From: an uncultured Prochlorococcus sp.
GTDB lineage: Bacteria; Cyanobacteriota; Cyanobacteriia; PCC-6307; Cyanobiaceae
Assembly (NCBI RefSeq): GCF_902626525.1
Contig: NZ_CACOFR010000007.1
Coordinates: forward strand, 1-64,000
DNA: 64,000 nucleotides
Reading direction: 5' to 3'
A program made the translations under genes and the position numbers. Of this stretch, positions 25,788-36,618 are shown piece after piece (within the stretch, counting starts at the first letter, position 1; each line of letters begins with the position of its first letter). The notes beneath the pieces were generated by a model, which saw only the letters and a program-made list of their open reading frames with translations, made no database searches and had not been told where the DNA came from.

Positions 25788-26284
25788 ATTTCTTCGATTA
25801 AATAAAGCTTCTTTTCTATCTTTCTCAATATGTGAATACATTCTCCAGTCATAAGTGTACCGGCACCTCCCCAAACCAATCTTAAAAAAAGATCTACTGG
25901 GCTAGAACCAACTTCTCTGACAATTTTAAATCCTATTAATTTGAAGTATCTTACAAGTTTTTTGCTATATCCTTCACTATCGAATATGGCTAAGAGTCTT
26001 GCTTTGTTGCTTGATTTCTTTTCAATTGCCCAAGCCATAGTTGTTGCCCATATTAATTCTGAAACATAAGAGGGAGCTTTACTAAGGACTATTAATGTAT
26101 CAAGTTGAATACCCTGCTTATTCAAATAAGTCCAACCTTTCATTTCTCCCCAAATCTTTATGATATTATCTTTTTGTTCTGCTATAACGATTCTAAAAAA
26201 ACATAATCCAAGAGTTTCTCTAACTTGAATTTTTATTAAAAGTCCAATAGAAACTGCTAATTTTTCTAATTCTTCAACTTTCAT
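25784..26284 (-). CDS. conserved cyanobacterial protein, possibly GNAT-like
   Basis: 166 residues, soluble. The segment [33 protein letters not shown] resembles the last part of a GNAT acetyltransferase (a repeated helix and strand where Y-F-x-x-x-G-F is typical), but the acetyl-CoA P-loop RxxGxG is not visible. The ending [19 protein letters not shown] appears distinctive. It overlaps the end of trhO by 11 bases and lipA by 4 bases at the tail, and would be the last gene of the lysA-to-trhO run. Function unknown. Confidence 0.65.
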   Translation of the reverse strand: MKVEELEKLAVSIGLLIKIQVRETLGLCFFRIVIAEQKDNIIKIWGEMKGWTYLNKQGIQLDTLIVLSKAPSYVSELIWATTMAWAIEKKSSNKARLLAIFDSEGYSKKLVRYFKLIGFKIVREVGSSPVDLFLRLVWGGAGTLMTGECIHILRKIEKKLYLIEEI

Positions 26285-27230
26285 GATTTTGGGAAATTAA
26301 TCTTGATAGATTTTTTTTATTTCCAGCTTTTATTTTATCGATTTGTTTTTGCCTTTCTTCAAATCTTTTTCTATCATCATCGCTGAATTTATTAATGCAG
26401 AAATGACATTGGATTCCTTTTCTATATTCATTCCTTTTTTGATCTTGTATTGAAACTGGCATTCCACATGCATGACAAATGGAATAGGAGCCTTTTTCTA
26501 ATTCACGATCTAAAGCAACTCTTTTATCAAAAACAAAACATTCACCTTCAAATAAATTTTCTTTTTCTGAAATGTCCTTAAGGTATTGTAAAATTCCTCC
26601 CTGAAGGTGAAAAATATTTTTATAACCTTTCTTTTTCAGTAAACTTGTTGCTTTTTCACATCTTATACCTCCGGTACAAAACATCGCTATATTTGTGGAA
26701 TCTTTATTTTCTAAGTGGCTCTCTAAATGATCATCTACCCACTTAGGGAATTCACTAAAGTTGTTTGTCTTTGGGTTAATCGAATTTTGAAATGTTCCTA
26801 TAGAAACTTCGTAATGATTTCTTGTATCAATAATAATTGTATTTTTTTCTTCAATTAATTTATTCCATTCAGTTGCGTTTATATGGGTTCCGGTATCTTT
26901 TGATGGGTTTATTTTGGGAACTCCCATAGTAACTATTTCTTTCTTAATCTTGATTTTTAATTTTTTGAATACTTTCTTTTCTGAGTAGCTTACTTTTATA
27001 TTTAAATTTCTAATGTTTATATATTTCTTAAATAAATTCATAACAATTTCAATCACTTTATCTCCAGCACAAATGGTTCCATTAATTCCCTCACTTGCAA
27101 AAATTAATAAACCCGAAAAATCGTTTTTATTTTCGATTTTTAATAATTCATCTTTGAGCTCAAGAATAAATTTTTCTTTAAATGGAAAGAAAGAGTAAAG
27201 AGAAACTATTTTGTAATTTTTTTCTTTCAT
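26274..27230 (-). CDS. trhO: tRNA uridine(34) 5-hydroxylase TrhO (rhodanese-like, YceA family)
   Basis: 318 residues. The N-terminal domain ([11 protein letters not shown]...[17 protein letters not shown]) is followed by a rhodanese domain with [14 protein letters not shown] and the active-site loop [21 protein letters not shown]. The C-terminal part has paired Cys ([13 protein letters not shown]). These are the marks of TrhO, which uses molecular oxygen to hydroxylate U34 of certain tRNAs on the way to 5-methoxy- or carboxymethoxy-uridine. It overlaps bioB by 4 bases (ATGA) and the next gene by 11, indicating a tight operon. Confidence 0.92.
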   Translation of the reverse strand: MKEKNYKIVSLYSFFPFKEKFILELKDELLKIENKNDFSGLLIFASEGINGTICAGDKVIEIVMNLFKKYINIRNLNIKVSYSEKKVFKKLKIKIKKEIVTMGVPKINPSKDTGTHINATEWNKLIEEKNTIIIDTRNHYEVSIGTFQNSINPKTNNFSEFPKWVDDHLESHLENKDSTNIAMFCTGGIRCEKATSLLKKKGYKNIFHLQGGILQYLKDISEKENLFEGECFVFDKRVALDRELEKGSYSICHACGMPVSIQDQKRNEYRKGIQCHFCINKFSDDDRKRFEERQKQIDKIKAGNKKNLSRLISQNHES

Positions 27231-28234
27231 AAAGAAGATAATCTTTTTTCGTAAGTTTCAAAATCTTTATTAAAAAGAACACCAACCTCTTTAAGAAGTT
27301 TTCGATCTGATTGAAAAGATGGATTTGAAGTTGTAAGTAACTCATCTCCATAAAAAATTGAATTTGCTCCGCATTGAAAACATAATATTTGAGCTTCTTT
27401 TGAGAGTTTCTCTCGCCCTGCGCTTAATCTTATTTTGCTTTTAGGCATGAGAATTCGCGCAGTAGCTATCATCCTTATCATCTCAATCGAATCAATTTCT
27501 TGATTTTCTTCTAGACCAGTACCTTCAATAGCTACTAATGAATTTATAGGAACACTCTCAGGGTGGGGATTCATGTTTGAAAGTACTTCCAAAAGAGATG
27601 CTCTATCACGATTAGTTTCTCCTAAACCTATTATTCCTCCACAACATACATTTATTCCTGCATCTCTTACTCTCTTAATAGTGTCTAATCTATCTTGATA
27701 AGTCCTTGTAGTAATTATATTTTTGTAATACTCAGGACTAGTATCAAGATTATGATTATATGCCGTTAAACCTGCCTCAGCCAGCCTTGAGGCTTGTTCT
27801 TCGGTAAGCATTCCAGCTGTAACGCATGCTTCCATTCCAAGATCTCTTACACCACTCACCATTCTTAACATTGCATTAAAATATTTTCCATCTCTTATTT
27901 CTCTCCATGCCCAGCCCATGCAAAACCTATCTGCACCCTCTTTTTTAGCTATTTGAGCTCTTGCTAAAACCTCTTCAACTTGAAATTGAGGGTGACTTTT
28001 GATTTGACTAGTACTGTAGATTGATTGGCTACAGTATGAGCAATTTTCCTCACATCCCCCAGTCTTAACACTAAATAGTGAGGCTAATTGAACTTTGTAG
28101 TTATTAAATTTTCTGTGAACAATTTGTGATTCCCACATCAAATCTATCAGTGGCATATTTAGTATTTCCAATATCTCATTTCTATCCCAATCGAATCTAA
28201 TTTGGCTGCATAACAAATTATTGGACTTAGTCAT
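27227..28234 (-). CDS. bioB: biotin synthase BioB
   Basis: Radical-SAM enzyme converting dethiobiotin to biotin. 335 residues with the 4Fe-4S motif [11 protein letters not shown] (about 59-69), the [2Fe-2S] sites in [19 protein letters not shown] and [12 protein letters not shown], and the Arg in IRLSAGRE. Length is as expected. The stop overlaps the start of trhO, and uppS lies 6 bases upstream. No other biotin genes are adjacent, so the grouping with cell-wall lipid and tRNA genes is by operon, not by pathway. Confidence 0.97.
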   Translation of the reverse strand: MTKSNNLLCSQIRFDWDRNEILEILNMPLIDLMWESQIVHRKFNNYKVQLASLFSVKTGGCEENCSYCSQSIYSTSQIKSHPQFQVEEVLARAQIAKKEGADRFCMGWAWREIRDGKYFNAMLRMVSGVRDLGMEACVTAGMLTEEQASRLAEAGLTAYNHNLDTSPEYYKNIITTRTYQDRLDTIKRVRDAGINVCCGGIIGLGETNRDRASLLEVLSNMNPHPESVPINSLVAIEGTGLEENQEIDSIEMIRMIATARILMPKSKIRLSAGREKLSKEAQILCFQCGANSIFYGDELLTTSNPSFQSDRKLLKEVGVLFNKDFETYEKRLSSL

Positions 28235-28240
28235 TGTTTG

Positions 28241-29044
28241 TTAGGAAGAACATCTAGAATCTTTAAAAGATTCATTTGGTAATGATTCTATACCGCCGAA
28301 ACGTCTATTCCTTGATTGGTAATCAATTACTGCTTTAAGAAATTCATGCTCATTGAAGTCTGGCCAAAGGACTTCAGATATGTAAATTTCTGAATAAGCT
28401 AATTGCCACAAAAGAAAATTGCTTATCCTTTTTTCTCCACTAGTTCTTATAAGTAACTCTGGATCTTTAATTCCTCTAGTTAATAGCTCTGAATTAAATA
28501 ATTCTTCATTAACTTCACTTGGTTTTATTTCTCCAGAAGAAGATTTTAATGCTAGTTCTTTGGCAACTTTTACTATTTCTTGTCTACCTCCATAATTTAC
28601 ACAAACATTTAAAAGGAAATTTTTATTATTTTTAGTTAGAGATTCTGAACTATAGATTGTGTTTTTTAAATTCTCAGGGAAAGGTGTTAGATCTCCGATG
28701 AATTTTATTCTGATTGATTCTTGATGAATCTCTTTAATTTCGTTTCTCAAAACTTCATTAAAGAGATTTATAAGAAAATCAACCTCTTTTGTTGGTCTTG
28801 TCCAATTTTCAGTTGAAAAAGCATAAACAGTAAGCACCTTACAACCTAATTTTTTTGACGCTTTGAGAATTTCCTTTAATACATTAACGCCCTTATTATG
28901 ACCAAATGATCTTGGTAATCCTTTTTTAGTCGCCCATCTCCCATTTCCATCCATAATTATTGCTACATGTTCTGGCACTTTTTGCTTATCTATTCTCTTT
29001 AATAAGTTAGTATTTTTGTCGTTAATTACTTTTTCTAAATTCAT
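28241..29044 (-). CDS. uppS: isoprenyl diphosphate synthase UppS (cis-prenyltransferase)
   Basis: 267 residues. The motif HVAIIMDGNGRWATKKGLPRSFGHNKG with the catalytic Asp, the segment VLTVYAFSTENWTRP, and the C-terminal LLIRTSGEKRISNFLLWQLAYSEIYI and WPDF are all present. It extends farnesyl diphosphate to undecaprenyl diphosphate, the lipid carrier for peptidoglycan. cdaA lies 3 bases upstream and bioB 6 downstream. A cyclic di-AMP synthase next to a wall-lipid gene fits the link between that messenger and envelope stress in other bacteria. Confidence 0.96.
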   Translation of the reverse strand: MNLEKVINDKNTNLLKRIDKQKVPEHVAIIMDGNGRWATKKGLPRSFGHNKGVNVLKEILKASKKLGCKVLTVYAFSTENWTRPTKEVDFLINLFNEVLRNEIKEIHQESIRIKFIGDLTPFPENLKNTIYSSESLTKNNKNFLLNVCVNYGGRQEIVKVAKELALKSSSGEIKPSEVNEELFNSELLTRGIKDPELLIRTSGEKRISNFLLWQLAYSEIYISEVLWPDFNEHEFLKAVIDYQSRNRRFGGIESLPNESFKDSRCSS

Positions 29045-29047
29045 TAG

Positions 29048-29956
29048 TTATTCGTTTATGTTAATAAGGCTTTCTGATTTATTAGACTCTTTTTCATTTA
29101 TATCACTGTTAATATTATCACTTGATTTTGTCTTTTGGGTTAAAGCAGTTTTACCTAAAGATGATTTATTAGTTCCCATAGAATTTTGATTCCCAATCAA
29201 ATTTATAAGAAGTTCTTGCAATCTGCTGCTGGTAATTGGTCTTTCAAGTTTCCCTTGGTTTGCTAATGATAACGTCCCTGTCTCTTCAGAAACAACAATA
29301 CAGATACATCTGTCAAATCTTTCTGTAATTCCTAATGCAGCTAAATGTCTTGTGCCATATCTACTGATGCCTTGCCTCGAGAGTGGAAGTATTACACCAG
29401 CAGATATTATTTTGTTACCTTTCACAAGAACTGCTCCATCATGCAACGGTGTATCTGTTGCAAAAAGATTTATTAGAAGCTCAGTTGATAATTGTGCTTC
29501 AATATTTGTACCTGAATATAAAAAATCTTCAGGCCTTAAATCACTTCCCAAATCGACAACGATAAGAGCTCCTCTTCTATTCTGAGAGAGTTTACCCGCA
29601 GTATCAACTAACTGAGAAATAGTAGTTGATGTTGCTCTAAATTCCTTTGGAGGATTACCTAGTAAAACAGCTAGCCTTCCAGTGCCTAATAATTCCATCA
29701 ATCTTCTTAGTTCCCCTTGCCAAAGGATCGCTAAGGAGAGAGAACAAGCAAGTACTACTGCATCAATTAATTTGGATGTTAATGGAAGGTAGGCGTATCT
29801 TTGTATAAACCAAGCAGATGAAACTAAAAATAAATATCCCCTTAAAAGCCAAAGTGTCCTCTGCTCTTTCACTCTAGAAAATAATAAGAGTCCAAAACCA
29901 ACAGCGAATAAGACATCTAATAAAAGCTTTAAATTTATAAACCCCCAGAAATTCAC
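29048..29956 (-). CDS. cdaA: diadenylate cyclase CdaA (cyclic di-AMP synthase)
   Basis: 302 residues: three N-terminal membrane segments (about 5-90) and a DisA_N/DAC domain (about 100-250) with the catalytic DGA (TPLHDGAVLVKGNKI) and RHR-type GTRHLAALGITERFD motifs, both intact. It condenses two ATP to cyclic di-AMP, which controls potassium and osmotic balance. A Ser/Lys/Asn-rich tail (about 255-302) follows. The start is GTG at 29956, because an overlapping ATG reads straight into a stop. It lies between lysA (28 bases) and uppS (3 bases). In many firmicutes cdaA is next to cdaR and glmM; neither is here. Confidence 0.93.
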   Translation of the reverse strand: MNFWGFINLKLLLDVLFAVGFGLLLFSRVKEQRTLWLLRGYLFLVSSAWFIQRYAYLPLTSKLIDAVVLACSLSLAILWQGELRRLMELLGTGRLAVLLGNPPKEFRATSTTISQLVDTAGKLSQNRRGALIVVDLGSDLRPEDFLYSGTNIEAQLSTELLINLFATDTPLHDGAVLVKGNKIISAGVILPLSRQGISRYGTRHLAALGITERFDRCICIVVSEETGTLSLANQGKLERPITSSRLQELLINLIGNQNSMGTNKSSLGKTALTQKTKSSDNINSDINEKESNKSESLININE

Positions 29957-29984
29957 ATTAAAAACAAAATTAATTTAAATTTAC

Positions 29985-31358
29985 CTAACTTTGTTTAATA
30001 AAGCGATTAGGCAAGACATCATATTTTAAAAGATCAGATGGACTTTCTCTCTTTTGAATAATCTCTGCTTCACCATTACAAACTAAAAGAGCAGCAGGTT
30101 TTGGGATCCTATTATAGTTAGAGCTCATTGAATTATTGTATGCACCAGTCCCAAAAACACATATTAAATCTCCTGTTTTGCAATCCGCTAGCTCTATTTC
30201 CTTAAACAACACATCTCCTGATTCGCAGTGCTTACCAGCTATCGTAAATTTATTTTTTGAATTAAGATTAAAAGGATTATTTACTAAACATGCTGAATAA
30301 TTTGACTGATATGTTATGGGTCTAGGATTATCACTCATCCCACCATCAACAGATAAATAGGTTCTGATACCGGGGATTTCTTTAAACGCTCCAATTTTGT
30401 AAATTGTTATTCCAGCTGTAGATACAATTGATCTTCCAGGTTCGCACATCAATGTAGGTAAATCTAAATTATGTTTTTTACAAGCACTAATAACAGAGTT
30501 TGAAATTGTTTTTACCCATTCATCAATAGAAGGGGGATCATCACTTTCGGTATATTTAATACCTAGACCCCCGCCTACATTTAATTTTTTAATGTTATGA
30601 CCAAATTTTTTGGCATCTAGAATAACTTTCACCATTATTTCGCCCAAATCTTTATGAGGTTCTAGTTCAAAAATCTGAGAACCTATATGAGCATGTAATC
30701 CATTTAATTTCAGGTGTTTTGTATTACTGATTCTGTTAAATAGGATATTTAAGTATTCAATTCCAAAACCAAATTTGCTATCAAATGATCCTGTTCTTAT
30801 GTATTCATGTGTGTGGCATTCTATCCCAGGAGTAAAGCGAATCATTATTTCTAAATCACGATTAAGTGAATTTGAAATTTCCTCTAATCTTTTTAAGTCA
30901 TAATCATTATCTACAATTACTTTAATATTATTTCTAACTGCAAAATCAATTTCATTATCTGATTTATTATTTCCATGAAAAACAATATTTTCATTTGGAA
31001 CTCCACCTTTAAGAGCAGTTAATAATTCGCCTTCTGAAACTGCATCAAGTCCTAATCCTTCTGAAGCAACAAGGTTACTCATGAAAATAGAGCTATTTGC
31101 TTTAGAGGCATATATAGGTAGTGAATCTCCTGGATAGTATTTTTCTAGAGCCTTTTTATATGCTTTACAAGAATTTCTTAACGTGACTTCATCAAGAATG
31201 TAAAGTGGAGAATCATATTTTCTTGCTAATTCTTCAACAGAACATCCACCAATTGATAATCGCCCATCACTCCCAACAGAGGTAGTAATAGGTACAATAT
31301 TTTTATTAGGACTTTGTAAGTCAATCTTTTCTTTTAAAAAGGATTTTTTTTCTTCCAT
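29985..31358 (-). CDS. lysA: diaminopimelate decarboxylase LysA
   Basis: Last step of lysine synthesis: PLP-dependent decarboxylation of meso-diaminopimelate. 457 residues from the ATG at 31358; an in-frame TTG at 31370 would add MIYP. The PLP lysine is in PIYASKANSS, the glycine loop in NVGGGLGI, HIGSQIFE binds cofactor, and CESGDVLFKEIELAD with YNSMSSNYNR form the second active site. Fold type III. First gene of a leftward run lysA-cdaA-uppS-bioB-trhO. Diaminopimelate is also a peptidoglycan component, so lysA and uppS touch the same envelope pathway. Confidence 0.95.
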   Translation of the reverse strand: MEEKKSFLKEKIDLQSPNKNIVPITTSVGSDGRLSIGGCSVEELARKYDSPLYILDEVTLRNSCKAYKKALEKYYPGDSLPIYASKANSSIFMSNLVASEGLGLDAVSEGELLTALKGGVPNENIVFHGNNKSDNEIDFAVRNNIKVIVDNDYDLKRLEEISNSLNRDLEIMIRFTPGIECHTHEYIRTGSFDSKFGFGIEYLNILFNRISNTKHLKLNGLHAHIGSQIFELEPHKDLGEIMVKVILDAKKFGHNIKKLNVGGGLGIKYTESDDPPSIDEWVKTISNSVISACKKHNLDLPTLMCEPGRSIVSTAGITIYKIGAFKEIPGIRTYLSVDGGMSDNPRPITYQSNYSACLVNNPFNLNSKNKFTIAGKHCESGDVLFKEIELADCKTGDLICVFGTGAYNNSMSSNYNRIPKPAALLVCNGEAEIIQKRESPSDLLKYDVLPNRFIKQS

Positions 31359-31452
31359 GGGATAAATCAATATTCAAATAGGTTTATAATAAGCTGTCAC
31401 AATTTAATAATGACTTTAAATTCAAAATAATTGAATACCTATTTATTATAAA

Positions 31453-31893
31453 ATGATATCCATAAGAGAAATAAATGAGAAAGATATTGATTTATGTTAT
31501 GAACTAGATTCGAATACGATTTCTTTATGGAGCAAAAAGCAATGGTCTTGTGAATTCAAAAAAAAAGGGGTAAAGGTTTTTGGTTTATTACTTTCTAATT
31601 TAGTTATAGGAATATGCGTTTTTCACGTGATTGTTGATGAAGCTCAAATAAATTTTTTTGTAATAAATCAAAAATTTAGGAAAAAAGGTTATGGATCTTA
31701 TCTCATGAGATATTTGATAGAGCAGTGTGAAAAGTTAAATGTTAGTAAATTATTTTTAGAAGTTTCTCTGGGTAATGTCGTGGCTGAAAAATTTTATAGT
31801 CGCTTTGACTTTTCTACGGTTGGAATAAGAAGAAATTATTATAAAGATGGTTCAGATGCACTTTTAAAAGAAAAAAAATTAACAACAAAATAA
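31453..31893 (+). CDS. rimI: GNAT acetyltransferase, RimI type
   Basis: 146 residues with the RimI pattern: acceptor region ELDSNTISLWSKKQWSCEFKKKG, core strand INFFVINQKFRKKGYGSYLMRYLIEQC with the acetyl-CoA P-loop RKKGYGS, and the C-terminal LEVSLGNVVAEKFYSRFDFSTVGIRRNYYKDGSDALL. RimI acetylates the N-terminal alanine of ribosomal protein S18. Divergent from lysA and 179 bases before clpC. Substrate within the GNAT family is inferred from the motif VRxxYY-like ending. Confidence 0.85.
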   Translation: MISIREINEKDIDLCYELDSNTISLWSKKQWSCEFKKKGVKVFGLLLSNLVIGICVFHVIVDEAQINFFVINQKFRKKGYGSYLMRYLIEQCEKLNVSKLFLEVSLGNVVAEKFYSRFDFSTVGIRRNYYKDGSDALLKEKKLTTK

Positions 31894-32072
31894 TTTAAAA
31901 ATATAATTGTTCGGATAACCAGAATCCTTGAAATTACTATAATTTACTGCTATATCACTAAAAAAGTTAATTTTAAATGTATAAAACATATTATTGGGTA
32001 TTCACAAAAGCTCATTCTGAACACAAAATTGACATATTACTGGTAGGTTATTAGTAGGAATTCAATCTTCTC

Positions 32073-34595
32073 ATGTTTGAAAGATTTACAGAAAAGGCCA
32101 TAAAAGTCATTATGCTTGCTCAAGAGGAAGCTAGAAGACTTGGTCATAATTTCGTCGGAACTGAGCAAATTCTATTGGGTTTAATTGGAGAAGGAACAGG
32201 TGTCGCTGCAAAAGTATTAAAATCACTTGGAGTTAATTTAAAAGATTCAAGAATAGAAGTTGAAAAGATAATAGGAAGAGGATCAGGTTTTGTTGCAGTA
32301 GAAATACCTTTTACACCAAGAGCAAAAAGAGTTCTAGAATTATCTCTTGAAGAGGCTCGTCAATTAGGGCATAACTATATTGGAACTGAACATCTTTTAT
32401 TAGGTTTAATAAGAGAGGGTGAGGGAGTGGCTGCAAGAGTTCTTGAAAATCTTAGTATTGACCTAACTAAAGTAAGAACACAAGTTATTAGGATGTTAGG
32501 TGAAACAGCTGAAGTTGGTCCTGGAGCTAATGCAGGAAAGGGTAATTTAAAGACCGCTACTCTAGATGAATTTGGAACTAATTTAACAAAATTAGCTAGT
32601 GAATCTAAACTGGATCCTGTTGTTGGTAGACATTCTGAAATAGATCGAGTAGTTCAAATATTGGGTAGGAGGACTAAAAATAATCCAGTTCTAATTGGAG
32701 AACCTGGTGTAGGTAAAACTGCTATTGCAGAAGGTTTAGCTCAAAGAATACAGATGGGGGATATACCCGACATTCTAGAAGAAAAAAGAGTATTAACTCT
32801 TGATATAGGGCTTTTGGTTGCTGGAACAAAATATAGAGGAGAATTTGAGGAAAGATTAAAAAAAATTATGGAAGAAATTAAATCCGCAGGAAACGTAATA
32901 CTTGTTATAGATGAAGTCCATACTTTAATAGGGGCTGGAGCTGCTGAAGGAGCTATAGACGCTGCAAATATTTTAAAACCAGCATTAGCAAGAGGAGAAC
33001 TTCAATGTATTGGAGCTACAACTCTCGATGAATATAGAAAGCATATTGAAAGAGATGCAGCTTTAGAGAGAAGATTCCAACCTGTTATGGTTGGTGAACC
33101 ATCTATTGAAGATACAATCGAAATTTTAAAAGGTCTTAGAGAGCGTTACGAACAACATCATCGTCTTAAAATTACAGATGATGCATTAGAAGCTGCAGCT
33201 CATCTAGGTGATCGTTACATTTCTGATAGATTTTTGCCTGATAAAGCTATAGATCTTATTGATGAGGCAGGTAGTAGGGTTCGTTTAATAAATTCTAAAC
33301 TTCCTCCTGAAGCTAAAGAAATAGATAAAGAATTAAGACAAATCCAAAAACAAAAAGAAGAATCTGTTAGAGAACAAAATTTTGATCAAGCAGGTCAATT
33401 AAGAGAAAAAGAAATGGAATTGTCCGCAAAAATAAAAGAGGTACTTGAAAATAAAAAAGGATCTACATCTGAGGATAAATCAGAAAATGACTCAGTTGAA
33501 ATTGATTCTAAACTTTTACAAAATCCTCTGGTTAGTGAAGAGGATGTAGCACATATCGTCGCATCATGGACAGGTGTACCTGTTCAAAAATTAACAGAAA
33601 CCGAATCAGTCAAACTTCTAAACATGGAAGAGACACTTCACCAAAGACTAATTGGACAAGATGAAGCTGTAAAAGCTGTATCCAGAGCTATTAGAAGAGC
33701 AAGAGTTGGTTTAAAAAATCCTAATAGACCTATTGCAAGTTTTATCTTTTCAGGTCCTACCGGTGTAGGTAAAACTGAATTAACTAAATCATTAGCTTCA
33801 TATTTTTTCGGTAGTGAAGAAGCAATGATTAGATTAGATATGTCAGAATTTATGGAAAGACATACAGTTAGTAAACTCATTGGTTCCCCTCCTGGATATG
33901 TTGGTTTCAATGAAGGTGGTCAGCTTACCGAAGCTGTCAGAAGACGTCCTTATACAGTTGTTTTATTCGATGAAGTTGAGAAGGCGCATCCAGATGTATT
34001 TAATTTATTATTGCAACTTCTTGAAGACGGCAGATTAACAGATTCAAAAGGTAGAACTGTTGATTTTAAAAATACTTTACTAATAATGACATCTAATATT
34101 GGCTCCAAAGTGATTGAGAAGGGTGGTGGAGGCTTAGGTTTTGAGTTTTCGGGTGATTCAGTTGAAGATAGCCAATACAACAGAATAAAATCTTTAGTTA
34201 ATGAAGAATTAAAGCAATATTTCAGACCTGAATTTTTAAATAGACTTGATGAAATAATTGTATTTAGGCAACTAACTAAAAATGAGGTTAAACAAATTGC
34301 TGAAATAATGTTGCAAGAGGTTTTTGCACGATTACAAGATAAAGGTATAAAATTAAACGTAACTGACGCATTTAAAGAAAGACTTGTTGAAGAAGGTTAT
34401 AATCCCTCTTATGGAGCGAGACCATTGAGAAGAGCTGTAATGCGTTTACTAGAAGATAGTTTGGCTGAAGAAGTTCTTTCTGGACGAATAAAAGACGGAG
34501 ATAAAGCCTTAGTTGATATAGATGATGATAAAAAAGTTACAATAAATATTTCTTCAGAGGAGTCGTCTCAAAAGTTAGCTAGTGCTAATTTTTAG
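32073..34595 (+). CDS. clpC: ATP-dependent Clp protease chaperone subunit ClpC
   Basis: 840 residues, an Hsp100 unfoldase. Two N-terminal repeats ([37 protein letters not shown] and the [30 protein letters not shown] repeat), the first ATPase with [15 protein letters not shown], a UVR/middle domain (about 415-450, [15 protein letters not shown]), and the second ATPase with [16 protein letters not shown] and [12 protein letters not shown]. It delivers substrates to ClpP and is essential in cyanobacteria. Length and motifs are standard. The leader of 179 bases contains a 25-codon frame (31977-32054) judged not to be a gene. Confidence 0.98.
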   Translation: MFERFTEKAIKVIMLAQEEARRLGHNFVGTEQILLGLIGEGTGVAAKVLKSLGVNLKDSRIEVEKIIGRGSGFVAVEIPFTPRAKRVLELSLEEARQLGHNYIGTEHLLLGLIREGEGVAARVLENLSIDLTKVRTQVIRMLGETAEVGPGANAGKGNLKTATLDEFGTNLTKLASESKLDPVVGRHSEIDRVVQILGRRTKNNPVLIGEPGVGKTAIAEGLAQRIQMGDIPDILEEKRVLTLDIGLLVAGTKYRGEFEERLKKIMEEIKSAGNVILVIDEVHTLIGAGAAEGAIDAANILKPALARGELQCIGATTLDEYRKHIERDAALERRFQPVMVGEPSIEDTIEILKGLRERYEQHHRLKITDDALEAAAHLGDRYISDRFLPDKAIDLIDEAGSRVRLINSKLPPEAKEIDKELRQIQKQKEESVREQNFDQAGQLREKEMELSAKIKEVLENKKGSTSEDKSENDSVEIDSKLLQNPLVSEEDVAHIVASWTGVPVQKLTETESVKLLNMEETLHQRLIGQDEAVKAVSRAIRRARVGLKNPNRPIASFIFSGPTGVGKTELTKSLASYFFGSEEAMIRLDMSEFMERHTVSKLIGSPPGYVGFNEGGQLTEAVRRRPYTVVLFDEVEKAHPDVFNLLLQLLEDGRLTDSKGRTVDFKNTLLIMTSNIGSKVIEKGGGGLGFEFSGDSVEDSQYNRIKSLVNEELKQYFRPEFLNRLDEIIVFRQLTKNEVKQIAEIMLQEVFARLQDKGIKLNVTDAFKERLVEEGYNPSYGARPLRRAVMRLLEDSLAEEVLSGRIKDGDKALVDIDDDKKVTINISSEESSQKLASANF

Positions 34596-34609
34596 TGATT
34601 AGCGCTAAC

Positions 34610-35701
34610 ATGCAATCAATCTCTCCAGAAATAATATTTAGGGGAAATGATGCTTGGGAAAAAGCCTTACCTCAAATTACTAATTTAACTAAAAGTCCAT
34701 TAATTTTAGGTAGAGGTATTAATACGAATAACCTGAGAAATAAAATTTTTATCGATTTAAAAAACCAAAACCTAAATGTTAATTCTGCTAATTTACAATT
34801 TGATTGTTGTTATGATGACATTTCAAGAATAAAGAACATTATTTTAAAGAATAATCATGATTCCGTTATCGCAGCTGGAGGTGGCAAAGTTCTAGATTGT
34901 GGAAAATATTTAGCAGAGTGTCTTAATATCCCGTGTATCACAGTCCCTCTTAGTGCCTCAACATGTGCAGGTTGGACCGCCTTATCGAATATTTATACAA
35001 AAAATGGTCAATTCATAAAGGATGTTGCATTAGGTTCTTGTCCAAAAATCCTTGTATATGATCATAAATTTATTCAAACAGCTCCATCAAGAACTCTTGC
35101 AAGTGGGATAGCGGATGCTTTGGCAAAATGGTACGAATCCTCAATAACAAGTTCAAAAATCGAAGATGGTCTTGTTCAACAAGCTATTCAAATTTCAAGA
35201 GTTTTAAGAGATCAACTTTTAATTGATGGTAAAAAAGCATTTAATGGTGAATTTGAAAATAATCTTGCTTGGAGAAATACTATAGAAGCGTGTGGACTTA
35301 CAGCAGGATTAGTAGGAGGTATTGGGGGAGAAAAGTGTAGGACTGCAGCAGCACACGCTATTCATAATGCAATTACTCAGATAATTACCCCAAACAAATT
35401 CTTACATGGGGAGATTGTTGGGGTTGGATTATTATTGCAATTAAGACTAGAAGAAATGAAAAATAATAATAAATTAGCTGATCAATCAATTAAACAATTG
35501 TTGGTACTTATGAGAGAATTGAATTTGCCAACTACTATTGCACATCTTGGGATAAATGTTTTTGAAAATAATAATTTAGAGAAAATTGCAGATTTTACTT
35601 GTCGAGATAAATCTGAGATTCACTTCTTGCCTTTTGAAATTCATAAACAAGATATAATTGAGGTTATTGTAAATTTTGAACAACAAAAAATTAAAATATA
35701 A
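34610..35701 (+). CDS. iron-containing alcohol dehydrogenase family protein (GldA-like)
   Basis: About 363 residues. The NAD-binding part has VIAAGGGKVLDCGKYLA and TVPLSASTCAGWTALS; the metal-binding half has LASGIADALAKWYESS, AAAHAIHNAIT and FLHGEIVGVGLL, supplying the Asp and two His ligands of the glycerol-dehydrogenase branch. Substrate is unknown; glycerol dehydrogenase or a related polyol activity is possible. A GTG at 34595 overlapping the clpC stop (TAGTG) would add five residues. The ATG is preferred because MQSISPE looks like a natural N-terminus, but neither start has a clear ribosome-binding site. Confidence 0.82.
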   Translation: MQSISPEIIFRGNDAWEKALPQITNLTKSPLILGRGINTNNLRNKIFIDLKNQNLNVNSANLQFDCCYDDISRIKNIILKNNHDSVIAAGGGKVLDCGKYLAECLNIPCITVPLSASTCAGWTALSNIYTKNGQFIKDVALGSCPKILVYDHKFIQTAPSRTLASGIADALAKWYESSITSSKIEDGLVQQAIQISRVLRDQLLIDGKKAFNGEFENNLAWRNTIEACGLTAGLVGGIGGEKCRTAAAHAIHNAITQIITPNKFLHGEIVGVGLLLQLRLEEMKNNNKLADQSIKQLLVLMRELNLPTTIAHLGINVFENNNLEKIADFTCRDKSEIHFLPFEIHKQDIIEVIVNFEQQKIKI

Positions 35702-35709
35702 TTATCTTT

Positions 35710-36618
35710 TTGACTAAACCCACTTTCGAAAAACTTAGTGATTTGAATGTTGATTTTTTTGAGAGTGCTAAAACATCTCTATTAGATCCATTAGGTTTTT
35801 CTTTGGCAAATGATGTGAAGTGGATCAAACTCAATAAGAACTGGAACTCTTTGAAATTCCCCGTAGTTATTGGAGGGAAGGGTCCACCTATACTTCTCTT
35901 ACATGGCTTTGACAGTAGTTTTTTAGAGTTTAGGAGAATATACCAATCATTAAAAAGAAATTTCAAAGTTATAATTCCTGATTTGTTAGGGTTTGGTTTT
36001 AGTCCTAGGTGCGCAACGGATGAATACAATCCATCGAAAATAATTTCATGTTTAATTGATCTCCTTCAGACCTTACAAATAACAAAGAATCTAAATATTA
36101 TTGGTGCCTCTATGGGAGGCTCGACAGCTTTAAAGCTTTCTTTTGAAATCCCTGATTCTATTAATAAAATCATACTTTTATCTCCTGCCGGTTTGTTCGG
36201 TGAACCTAAGAGTATCCCTTTTCCTCTTAACCAAATTGGAGCATTATTTCTTGGATTACCGCAAGTCAGAAAAAGTCTTTGTAGGCAAGCATTTGCTTTT
36301 CCAAATGAATGTGTTGGGGAAATGGAAGAGCAAATTGCTTCTATTCATTTAGATTGTAAAGGATGGAGGAATTCACTTGCATCATTTGCAAAAAGTGGCG
36401 GGTTCGCCGGAACACATAAATATATTCAAAATATACCAATTAAAGCAGTATGTGGAGAAAATGATCGTATTCTTGGAAAAAAAGAGATTAAAAAAATAAG
36501 AAAAATTGATAAATTAAATTTTTTAGGTTTAAAAAATTGCGGCCATCTTCCTCATGTTGATTTACCATCATTATCTAGTAAAATTATCGAAGATTATTTT
36601 TTGGAAAAAAATTCATAA
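35710..36618 (+). CDS. alpha/beta hydrolase
   Basis: 302 residues with the oxyanion motif PILLLHGFDSSFLEFRRI, the nucleophile elbow IIGASMGGSTAL (Ser in GASMGG), an acid region VCGENDRIL and the catalytic His in LKNCGHLPHVD. A complete catalytic triad is thus visible. Family members include esterases, haloperoxidase-like enzymes and pheophytinase-like proteins; the substrate cannot be read. The start is TTG, 8 bases after the previous gene, so the two are likely co-transcribed. Convergent with cdsA; the two genes abut without a gap. Confidence 0.87.
   Translation: MTKPTFEKLSDLNVDFFESAKTSLLDPLGFSLANDVKWIKLNKNWNSLKFPVVIGGKGPPILLLHGFDSSFLEFRRIYQSLKRNFKVIIPDLLGFGFSPRCATDEYNPSKIISCLIDLLQTLQITKNLNIIGASMGGSTALKLSFEIPDSINKIILLSPAGLFGEPKSIPFPLNQIGALFLGLPQVRKSLCRQAFAFPNECVGEMEEQIASIHLDCKGWRNSLASFAKSGGFAGTHKYIQNIPIKAVCGENDRILGKKEIKKIRKIDKLNFLGLKNCGHLPHVDLPSLSSKIIEDYFLEKNS

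Noticed and set aside
29352..29585. 77-residue frame antisense to cdaA
   Set aside because: It lies wholly inside the conserved DAC domain on the other strand and its sequence has no protein family look.
31977..32054. 25-codon ATG frame (MYKTYYWVFTKAHSEHKIDI...) in the clpC leader
   Set aside because: It has no ribosome-binding site, no recognised family and ordinary leader composition; a chance frame is the simpler reading.
33638..33910. 90-residue frame antisense to clpC
   Set aside because: Shadow of the second ATPase domain, which is strongly conserved on the sense strand.
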